Source of the DNA: Bacteroidaceae bacterium
Lineage (GTDB): Bacteria > Bacteroidota > Bacteroidia > Bacteroidales > Muribaculaceae
Direction: 5' to 3'
DNA: 5,734 nucleotides
NCBI GenBank assembly: GCA_021768245.1
Contig: JAETNO010000056.1
Location: 1-5,734 of the forward strand
The position numbers were made by a program, and so were the translations under genes. The notes under the pieces are model-generated. The model worked only from the letters and a program-made list of their open reading frames with translations. It was not told where the DNA came from and ran no database searches. Shown here piece by piece: positions 1 to 4,106 of this stretch (positions are counted from its first letter, which is position 1; each line of letters begins with the position of its first letter).

Positions 1-2
1 AA

Positions 3-65
3 TCTGTTTTTTATTTGTGTGGGATTGGCGGCATTACATACTCTCACTTTTTTCCGTGGGAGTAA
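3..65 (+). CDS. possible C-terminal tail of an upstream gene (partial)
   Basis: One frame is open from the left edge and stops at TAA 63-65, giving 20 residues that end in HFFPWE. It would be the last part of a gene that starts outside the window. A stop just before the strong RBS at 76-82 fits an operon junction. The segment is too short for codon-use or domain evidence, and the other two + frames are also open here, so the assignment is weak. I do not recognise the peptide. Confidence 0.2.
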   Translation, partial: SVFYLCGIGGITYSHFFPWE

Positions 66-75
66 ATCTATTTTT

Positions 76-82
76 AAGGAGG
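76..82 (+). promoter_or_regulatory. strong RBS (AAGGAGG) for the 28-codon ORF
   Basis: AAGGAGG lies 9 nt before ATG 92-94. Its presence is the main reason to take the short ORF at 92-178 seriously. The RBS-spacer-ATG block (76-94) matches the one in front of the relaxase gene (1669-1687) at 15 of 19 positions, sharing AAGGAGG and CGCCTATG. Confidence 0.6.
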
Positions 83-91
83 TCAACGCCT

Positions 92-178
92 ATGTGCAAC
101 GAAAACAAAGACACCGCCCGAAAGGAGGAAAGCCATGCAGAAGTTACAGACAGTCAACGCCGAAACGCTCCTTTATGA
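92..178 (+). CDS. 28-residue ORF, possible leader or coupling peptide upstream of the helicase
   Basis: The ORF starts at ATG 92 with a consensus AAGGAGG at ideal spacing and ends at TGA 176-178. It therefore overlaps the first 44 nt of the helicase gene in another frame. The peptide begins MCNENKDTARKEE and is very hydrophilic and charged, with no membrane segment, signal peptide or recognisable domain. The helicase RBS (121-128) and start lie inside this ORF. Ribosomes translating it would pass through the helicase initiation region, an arrangement that suits translational coupling. That role is inferred. It could be a genuine small protein, a coupling leader, or a chance ORF behind a good RBS. 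I do not recognise a family. Confidence 0.45.
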   Translation: MCNENKDTARKEESHAEVTDSQRRNAPL

Positions 179-1160
179 ACCGCTTGAGAAACCATCCTTT
201 GTGGTGGACAGCCTTATCCCGACAGGCTTATCGCTGTTCTGCGGCTCACAGAAGATAGGCAAAAGCTGGCTCATGCTGAAGCTATGCTTATGCGTGTCGC
301 AGGGAATCCCTTTATGGGATATGCCGACAATGGAGGGCGATGTGCTTTACCTCTGCCTTGAGGACACGTTCTGCCGCATACAGGACAGGTTATTTCGTTT
401 GACGGACGAAGCAAGCGGGCGGCTCCACTTTGCCGTGGCAAGCTGCAAGCTGTCAGACGGTCTTATCGTGCAGCTTGAAGATTATCTGAAAGATTACCCA
501 GACAGCAGGCTCATTGTCATTGATACCTTGCAGAAAGTCCGTACAGCTTCAAAAGACAATGCCTATGCAAGCGACTATGGGGACATCTCCCTCATCAAAG
601 ACTTTGCCGACAGGCACTCTCTGGCGGTCATTGTCGTACACCACATCCGAAAGCAGAATGACAGCGACGTGTTCAACAAGGTGTCTGGGACGACAGGATT
701 AACGGGGAGTGCGGACGCTACCTTTGTTCTGGAAAAGGAGAAACGTGCGTCTGACACCGCCAAGCTGTATGTGACGGGCAGGGACACGCCTTATCAGGAA
801 TACACGCTGCGTTTCCGTGATTGCCGTTGGGAGCTTGTGGAGCGGAAAACGCAGGAGCAGCTTGCGAAAGAAACGATACCAGATGTCCTTTTTCGGTTGG
901 TGGATTTTATGAGGGATAAGGAAGAATGGATAGGCACGGCAACGGAACTGTTAGCCGCTATGGGGGAAACGGAAACCATACCCACGGTGATTACGAAATG
1001 GCTGAATGAATACCGCACCACATTTTTAAGCGAGAACCGTATCTGCTACCAGTACAGCCGCAGGAAAGACGGCAGGCGGATTGCCCTTGCAAGGAGGGCG
1101 GGTGACAGCGGTGATGGTGGTGACAGCGATATTAGGATACCCCCCTGTTACTGTCATTGA
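135..1160 (+). CDS. RepA-like AAA ATPase / replicative-type helicase (AAA_25 family)
   Basis: This 341-residue protein resembles the hexameric RecA-fold helicases of the RepA (RSF1010) type found in mobilizable elements. Such enzymes unwind DNA 5'-3' using ATP, in the cytoplasm. Visible motifs are Walker A at residues 37-44 (GSQKIGKS), an acidic motif LCLEDT near 73-78, Walker B at 125-131 (RLIVIDT), a paired-histidine sensor segment VVHHIRK at 167-173, and the glycine-rich GTTGLTGSAD at 185-194. Residues ~245-320 look like a winged-helix C-terminal domain. ATG 135 has AAAGGAGG at 121-128 with a 6-nt spacer. The last ~20 residues (GDSGDGGDSDIRIPPCYCH) are low in complexity and are encoded by the first copy of the composite repeat, so they are probably not part of the conserved fold. 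Its place beside iteron-like repeats and oriT suggests replication of the excised circle or unwinding during transfer. The family call is firm; the exact role is inferred. Confidence 0.85.
   Translation: MQKLQTVNAETLLYEPLEKPSFVVDSLIPTGLSLFCGSQKIGKSWLMLKLCLCVSQGIPLWDMPTMEGDVLYLCLEDTFCRIQDRLFRLTDEASGRLHFAVASCKLSDGLIVQLEDYLKDYPDSRLIVIDTLQKVRTASKDNAYASDYGDISLIKDFADRHSLAVIVVHHIRKQNDSDVFNKVSGTTGLTGSADATFVLEKEKRASDTAKLYVTGRDTPYQEYTLRFRDCRWELVERKTQEQLAKETIPDVLFRLVDFMRDKEEWIGTATELLAAMGETETIPTVITKWLNEYRTTFLSENRICYQYSRRKDGRRIALARRAGDSGDGGDSDIRIPPCYCH
1101..1144 (+). repeat. composite iteron repeat, copy A (rightward)
   Basis: It consists of three tandem 9-bp units (GGTGACAGC, GGTGATGGT, GGTGACAGC) followed by GATATTAGGATACCCCC. 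It lies inside the 3' end of the helicase gene and supplies its terminal codons. It matches the reverse complement of copy D (1599-1642) at 39 of 44 positions. The 9-bp phasing resembles iterons or multi-site binding arrays. The binding protein is unknown; the encoded helicase, the relaxase and ParB are all candidates. Confidence 0.8.
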
Positions 1161-1198
1161 CGCTTAAAGCCATGTAAAGCTGGCGGCTCTGCCCTGCG

Positions 1199-1242
1199 GG
1201 TGACAGCAGTGACGGTGGTGACAGTGATTTTAGGATACCCTG
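1199..1242 (+). repeat. composite iteron repeat, copy B (rightward)
   Basis: The units are GGTGACAGC, AGTGACGGT and GGTGACAGT, followed by GATTTTAGGATACCCTG. It has the same orientation as copy A, 98 bp further on. Just after it, GCTGTCATCCC (1244-1254) is close to the inverse of its leading GGGTGACAGC. The unit is therefore closed by an opposing half-site, a design also seen in the two leftward copies. Confidence 0.8.
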
Positions 1243-1271
1243 CCGCTGTCATCCCTACGGGAGAACACCCC

Positions 1272-1373
1272 GTAAACGCAAAATGCAGGCGTGAGATTTA
1301 CTCGCCCTTTTCGGTCGTGTAAAACCACCCCTGCGGTCAGAAAAATCATTCCGATTTTTCCGACTGCGTTTAC
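1272..1373. repeat. 9-bp perfect inverted repeat spanning 102 bp, left of the nick site
   Basis: GTAAACGCA (1272-1280) pairs exactly with TGCGTTTAC (1365-1373). The flanking CCC and GGG extend the match with one unpaired base. The right arm ends 9 nt from the predicted nick. Inside the loop lie a weak bulged stem (1288-1306) and a strong hairpin (1336-1364). In single-stranded form this would be a branched structure at the leading end of the transferred strand. It may aid relaxase recognition, act as an RNA structure, or serve as a lagging-strand start; these roles are inferred. Confidence 0.6.
1336..1364. repeat. hairpin with 8-bp stem GAAAAATC/GATTTTTC
   Basis: GAAAAATC (1340-1347) and GATTTTTC (1353-1360) form a perfect 8-bp stem with loop ATTCC. 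After one mismatch, GTC/GAC extends it by three pairs. It sits inside the 102-bp inverted repeat beside oriT. No T-run follows the stem on either strand, so it is not a classic Rho-independent terminator. Confidence 0.6.
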
Positions 1374-1414
1374 AGGGTGTAACACACTACACTTTGCCCT
1401 GCAAAGTCGTGTGC
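1371..1414 (-). other. oriT: origin of transfer (oriT) of pMV158/MobV type, predicted nick between 1383 and 1382 on the minus strand
   Basis: Read on the minus strand, this segment gives GCACAC, one base, an inverted repeat ACTTTGC-AGG-GCAAAGT (1407-1391), then AAAGTGTAGTGTG/TTACAC. From memory, the pMV158 oriT has the same order: GCACAC, the inverted repeat ACTTTAT...ATAAAGT, then AAAGTATAGTGTG/TTATAC with the nick at the slash. The core TAGTGTG/TTA is identical, and the GTGTA/TACAC arms around the loop GTGTGT are kept as a covarying stem. The MobV relaxase that would cut here is encoded 300 bp to the right. The relaxase would attach to the 5' end at 1382, so transfer would proceed toward lower coordinates, helicase side first. 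The match is strong; the exact nick and direction follow from homology. Confidence 0.85.
1391..1407. repeat. oriT inverted repeat ACTTTGC-CCT-GCAAAGT
   Basis: A perfect 7-bp inverted repeat with a 3-nt loop lies on the 5' side of the predicted nick when read on the minus strand. In pMV158 the equivalent hairpin is the main relaxase recognition element. Sequence and position both agree. Confidence 0.75.
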
Positions 1415-1430
1415 CAGACGTTCCCTCTGG
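1414..1430. repeat. short hairpin CCAGA/TCTGG
   Basis: CCAGA (1414-1418) pairs with TCTGG (1426-1430) around a 7-nt loop. It lies directly next to the oriT recognition repeat. It is small, and its significance is uncertain. Confidence 0.35.
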
Positions 1431-1441
1431 ACTCCCTTAAG

Positions 1442-1458
1442 GCAGGGCTGTGCCCTGC
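1442..1458. repeat. strong GC hairpin GCAGGGC-TGT-GCCCTGC
   Basis: A perfect 7-bp GC-rich stem with a 3-nt loop lies 60 bp from the nick, on the relaxase-gene side. A weaker imperfect stem (ATCC...GGAT, 1460-1483) follows it. No T-run follows, so it is not a standard terminator. It may be part of the oriT architecture or of the relaxase mRNA leader. Confidence 0.55.
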
Positions 1459-1520
1459 TATCCTACGCCTTACGGCTTCGGATAAAAGAATGGCGGCATG
1501 ACGGTGACGGCTCTTGCGAG

Positions 1521-1564
1521 GGGGGTATCCCAAAAACACCGTCATCATCGACATGACCGTCATG
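1521..1564 (-). repeat. composite iteron repeat, copy C (leftward, diverged)
   Basis: The reverse complement gives CATGACGGT, CATGTCGAT and GATGACGGT, then GTTTTTGGGATACCCCC. The 9-bp units are the most diverged of the four copies, but the GGGATACCCCC box is intact. A perfect 9-bp inverted repeat, CATGACGGT (1497-1505) and ACCGTCATG (1556-1564), encloses the unit. Confidence 0.7.
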
Positions 1565-1598
1565 CAGGGGGTGAGGGTGACAGTTGCGGCAGTCGGCA

Positions 1599-1642
1599 GG
1601 GGGTATCCCAAAACTGCTGTCACCACCGTCACCGCTGTCACC
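1599..1642 (-). repeat. composite iteron repeat, copy D (leftward)
   Basis: The reverse complement gives GGTGACAGC, GGTGACGGT and GGTGACAGC, then AGTTTTGGGATACCCCC. It is nearly identical to copy A in opposite orientation. A 9-bp inverted repeat, GGGTGACAG (1575-1583) and CTGTCACCC (1635-1643), encloses the unit. It ends 43 bp before the relaxase start, so a protein bound here could influence relaxase expression. Confidence 0.8.
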
Positions 1643-1667
1643 CCAAAGGACGGTCACCCGCCGAAAG

Positions 1668-1675
1668 AAAGGAGG
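1668..1675 (+). promoter_or_regulatory. RBS (AAAGGAGG) that fixes the relaxase start
   Basis: AAAGGAGG lies 9 nt before ATG 1685. The reading frame is open further upstream to ATG 1514, but that extension runs through two repeats and has no comparable RBS. This site, plus the family's usual N-terminus, fixes the start at 1685. Confidence 0.8.
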
Positions 1676-1684
1676 AATCCGCCT

Positions 1685-2650
1685 ATGCCTTATGCAATCC
1701 TGCGTTTCCAGAAACGAAAAGCGGGCGGCGTTGCGGCTTGTGAACGCCACAACGAGCGGAAGAAAGAAGCCTACAAAAGCAACCCAGATATAGATATGGA
1801 ACGCTCTAAAAACAATTACCATCTCATAGCACCACCAAAGTACACCTACAAGAAAGAGATTAACCGCATGGTAGCCGAAGCGGGGTGCAGGACAAGGAAA
1901 GACAGCGTGATGATGGTGGAAACGCTCATCACAGCTTCACCAGAATTTATGAACCAGTTACCGCCCGAAGAACAAAAAGCGTATTTCCAGACGGCTCTTG
2001 ACTTCATTTCGGAGCGTGTTGGAAAGCAGAATATCCTCTCCGCTGTCGTCCATATGGACGAGAGAACGCCCCATATGCACCTCTGCTTTGTGCCGATTAC
2101 GCCAGACAATAAGCTGTCAGCGAAAGCTATCTTAGGCAACCAGAAATCATTATCCGAGTGGCAGACCGCCTACCATGAGCGGATGTCCTCACGGTGGAAT
2201 CAGCTTGAACGGGGGCAGTCCTCAATGGAAACCAAGCGGAAACACGTCCCCACATGGCTCTATAAATTAGGCGGCAGGCTTGATAAACAGTATGAAGAAA
2301 TCGTGTCTGCCCTATCCGACATCAACGCCTTTAACGCAGGGAAGAAAAGGGATAAAGCGTTAGATTTACTCTCTGCATGGCTGCCAGACGTGGAGAAATT
2401 CTCTAAGGAAATCGGGAAACAGCAGGCGTATATCGACAGTTTGAAAGAGAGAATTGGGCAGGAATCAGACTATGCGGGGCGTATGCGTGATGAAAAGTAC
2501 GAGCAGGAACTAAAGGTGCAGAAAGCGAATCAGAAGATATTTGAATTGCAGAGAACCAACGAGCAGATGGGGCGGCTGCTGTCAAAAATACCGCCCGAAG
2601 TGTTGGAAGAATTGCAGAAAAATCATAGAAGCAGAGCGAAAGAAAGGTAG
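1685..2650 (+). CDS. MobV-family relaxase (Mob/Pre plasmid recombination enzyme)
   Basis: This 321-residue protein nicks oriT and stays bound to the 5' end of the strand to be transferred. It shows the Mob_Pre hallmarks. The N-terminus MPYAILRFQK leads to motif I with RHNER at 21-25, then a DIDMERSKNNY segment at 35-45. Motif III is HMDERTPHMH at 123-132. His22 coincides with the catalytic histidine of pMV158 MobM. His123, Glu126, His130 and His132 correspond, at a constant offset of three, to the MobM metal-site region (H126, E129, H133, H135), numbering from memory. Residues ~245-310 are predicted coiled coil, as is common in the family's C-terminal half. The protein is shorter than pMV158 MobM but complete for this element type. 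A matching oriT lies upstream, and ParB starts 8 nt after its stop. The catalytic residues look intact, so activity is expected. Confidence 0.93.
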   Translation: MPYAILRFQKRKAGGVAACERHNERKKEAYKSNPDIDMERSKNNYHLIAPPKYTYKKEINRMVAEAGCRTRKDSVMMVETLITASPEFMNQLPPEEQKAYFQTALDFISERVGKQNILSAVVHMDERTPHMHLCFVPITPDNKLSAKAILGNQKSLSEWQTAYHERMSSRWNQLERGQSSMETKRKHVPTWLYKLGGRLDKQYEEIVSALSDINAFNAGKKRDKALDLLSAWLPDVEKFSKEIGKQQAYIDSLKERIGQESDYAGRMRDEKYEQELKVQKANQKIFELQRTNEQMGRLLSKIPPEVLEELQKNHRSRAKER

Positions 2651-2658
2651 ATATGTGA

Positions 2659-3513
2659 ATGAAGAAACAGGATTTTAAGGTGTTAAAGACCAAAGACTTG
2701 TACCCGTTCCCCGACAATCCGTTTCATGTGGCAGAAGATGAAACACTGTCAGAGTTAGCGGAAAGCATCAAGGAATTTGGCATTGTCACGCCGATAATCA
2801 CACGCCCGAAAGAGGACGGGGACGGTTATGAAGTGATTGCAGGACAGCGGCGTGTCCGTGCTTCTGAACTTGCAGGGATAAATACCGTGCCTGCGTTTGT
2901 CCTGCCCTTAGACCGTGACCGAGCCATCATCACCCTTGTAGACAGCAATTTGCAGCGTGAGAATATCCTGCCATCGGAGCGGGCGTTTGCTTACAAGATG
3001 AAATCCGAAGCCATGAAGCGGCAGGGTTTCCGCACAGACTTAACCTCGTCACAAGTTGTGACGAAGTTGCGGACGGACGACAAGGTGGCACAGGGCTTCG
3101 GCGTGGGCAGGATGACCGTGCAGCGTTTTATCCGCCTGACGGAACTGATACCGCCGATTTTGCAGATGGTGGACGAGGGGAAAATCGCCCTCACGCCTGC
3201 GGTGGAACTGTCCTTCTTGAAGAAAGACGAGCAGGAAAACCTCTTTGCCACGATGGAGAGCGAAGAAGCAACGCCCTCACTCTCACAGGCACAGCGGATG
3301 AAACAGTTAAGCCAGAGCGGGCGGCTTGACATGGATACGATATTTGCGATTATGACGGAGGAAAAGGGCAACCAGAAAGAAACCTTGAAAATCAACACAA
3401 GCAAGCTGAAAAAATACTTTCCGAAGAACACAACGCCGAAGCAGATGGAGGAAACCATCATCAAACTTTTGGAGCGTGAGTTGCAGAGGAAACGCAACCG
3501 TGACAGCCGCTAA
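2659..3513 (+). CDS. ParB-like partition / nucleoid-occlusion family protein
   Basis: This 284-residue protein has the ParB N-terminal domain and central helix-turn-helix. DLYPFPDNPF (13-22) is the usual entry motif. GYEVIAGQRRVRASELAG (56-73) carries the CTP-binding GxRR motif. DSNLQRENILPSERAFAYK (95-113) is the second ParB box. An HTH follows at ~142-162 (KVAQGFGVGRMTVQRF). The C-terminal ~45 residues are basic and could form a dimerization or DNA-binding tail. No ParA partner and no consensus parS were noticed. ParB-like proteins without ParA are common in Firmicutes mobile elements, where they may act in regulation or DNA handling. The start at ATG 2659 is 8 nt after the relaxase stop; GAAAGG at 2642-2647 serves as RBS and overlaps the end of that gene, so the two are probably cotranscribed. 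Whether it binds the repeats near oriT is open. Confidence 0.85.
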   Translation: MKKQDFKVLKTKDLYPFPDNPFHVAEDETLSELAESIKEFGIVTPIITRPKEDGDGYEVIAGQRRVRASELAGINTVPAFVLPLDRDRAIITLVDSNLQRENILPSERAFAYKMKSEAMKRQGFRTDLTSSQVVTKLRTDDKVAQGFGVGRMTVQRFIRLTELIPPILQMVDEGKIALTPAVELSFLKKDEQENLFATMESEEATPSLSQAQRMKQLSQSGRLDMDTIFAIMTEEKGNQKETLKINTSKLKKYFPKNTTPKQMEETIIKLLERELQRKRNRDSR

Positions 3514-3558
3514 TCTTCTTTTTTCGGGAAGTAAATACAGAGAGTTGAGGTATGGAGA

Positions 3559-3789
3559 ATGAGAGAAATCCAGTATGAAATCGTAAAGGAAATCGCAGTA
3601 TTGTCTACGGGCGACAGTGGCTACACAAAGGAAATCAATCTCATTTCATGGAATGGGAAAGAGCCGAAGTATGACATCCGCAGCTTTTCCCCGAACCGTG
3701 AAAAGTGCGGCAAGGGAATCACGCTGAACGCTGATGAAGCGGCGGCACTCCTTAAAGCATTACAGAAAGAATTAAACAGCGAGGATTAA
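3559..3789 (+). CDS. YdbC/PC4-like single-stranded nucleic acid binding protein
   Basis: This 76-residue protein resembles the YdbC family, bacterial relatives of the PC4 transcription coactivator that bind single-stranded DNA through a small beta sheet and one helix as a dimer. The pattern is a beta-rich first half (YEIVKEIAVLST), the central NLISWNGKEPKYDIRSFSPN (27-46), then GKGITLNADEAAALLKALQKEL as a strand and closing helix. WNGxEPKYDIR and GKGITL are the recognisable signature. A GAGG at 3547-3550 lies 8 nt before the ATG. The 45-nt gap after parB has no terminator, so it likely belongs to the same operon. In this setting it may protect or organise single-stranded DNA during transfer; that is inference from the fold and neighbours. 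Confidence 0.75.
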   Translation: MREIQYEIVKEIAVLSTGDSGYTKEINLISWNGKEPKYDIRSFSPNREKCGKGITLNADEAAALLKALQKELNSED

Positions 3790-3842
3790 TGGTATCTGAT
3801 TGGCAGGGCGGGGACATTTCCAAACTCTTCCCTGCCCTGTCT

Positions 3843-3852
3843 GGAAAGGAAG
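3843..3852 (+). promoter_or_regulatory. RBS (GGAAAGGAAG) favouring the start at 3861
   Basis: A purine-rich GGAAAGGAAG precedes ATG 3861 by 8 nt. The earlier in-frame ATG at 3789 has only GCGAGG just upstream. It overlaps the preceding stop as TAATG, so initiation there by coupling is possible but less likely. Confidence 0.5.
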
Positions 3853-3860
3853 ATTTAAGT

Positions 3861-4052
3861 ATGGGCGAGGATAAGAAAGCAGATAAAAAGAGAAAGCGTA
3901 TCGTGCCAAAAGCACCAGTGCAGATGATAATCAGCCGTGAATATGTCGGCACACAGACCGTTACAGAAGCGTTTGTCCCGATTATCTCCGAGGATATTCG
4001 GAAGAAGATTGCCGAGGGCGACACCTTCGACAATGAGGGGCTGTCCGCTTAG
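3861..4052 (+). CDS. small basic protein of unknown function upstream of the recombinase
   Basis: From ATG 3861 this is a 63-residue protein. It has a very basic N-terminus (MGEDKKADKKRKRIVPKAP) and a more ordered second half, VQMIISREYVGTQTVTEAFVPIISEDIRKK, ending TFDNEGLSA. Short proteins with a REYVGT...EAF core often sit just before large serine recombinases in Firmicutes elements, from general recall; I know of no assigned function. It does not look like TnpW. If translation starts at 3789 the protein has 87 residues, but the extra 24 look less conserved in character and the RBS at 3843-3852 supports the shorter form. The basic tail suggests nucleic-acid contact. A role as recombinase accessory or directionality factor is possible but unproven. 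Confidence 0.6.
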   Translation: MGEDKKADKKRKRIVPKAPVQMIISREYVGTQTVTEAFVPIISEDIRKKIAEGDTFDNEGLSA

Positions 4053-4092
4053 AATGTACGCAATGGGACATGAAAACAGATAGGACAGATAC

Positions 4093-4097
4093 GGAGG
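4093..4097 (+). promoter_or_regulatory. RBS (GGAGG) of the recombinase gene
   Basis: GGAGG lies 9 nt before ATG 4107, and the N-terminus that follows reaches the catalytic YCRLS motif after 15 residues, as usual for the family. The 54-nt gap between the preceding stop and this start contains no visible promoter or terminator. Confidence 0.7.
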
Positions 4098-4106
4098 TTT
4101 TACAGT

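Larger units (their letters stand above)
1161..1684. other. 524-bp noncoding transfer/replication control region
   Basis: No credible gene lies between the helicase stop and the relaxase start. The ORFs that cross this stretch read through repeats and hairpins and lack good RBSs. The region holds three of the four composite repeats (1199-1242, 1521-1564, 1599-1642), a 102-bp-span inverted repeat, several hairpins and the predicted oriT. I found no convincing -35/-10 pair for the relaxase gene. In pMV158-type systems the mob promoter overlaps oriT, which may also apply here. Confidence 0.75.

Noticed and set aside
19..258. 79-codon + strand ORF at the left edge
   Set aside because: It overlaps the helicase start by over 120 nt in another frame, has no RBS at its ATG, and its second half is basic out-of-frame translation of the helicase gene.
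1336..1364. Rho-independent terminator
   Set aside because: The stem is strong, but its U-rich bases lie within the stem and no T-run follows on either strand.
1098..1645. CRISPR-like array from the repeated 44-bp units
   Set aside because: Only four copies, in two orientations, with irregular spacing and hairpins rather than uniform spacers; no cas genes. The 9-bp internal phasing fits protein-binding sites better.
1514..1684. N-terminal extension of the relaxase to ATG 1514
   Set aside because: The extension is translated from repeats C and D, has no good RBS, and would precede the normal MobV N-terminus. AAAGGAGG at 1668 supports ATG 1685.
1463..1822. Minus-strand ORFs of 84 and 119 codons across the repeat region and relaxase start
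   Set aside because: They lack RBSs, run through DNA repeats and overlap the well-supported relaxase N-terminus. Their repeated VTAVTVVTAV-like and GYPL segments come from the iterons.
2991..3497. 168-codon minus-strand ORF opposite parB
   Set aside because: It is antisense to a clear ParB coding region, has no RBS or recognisable domain, and has the usual composition of a shadow frame.
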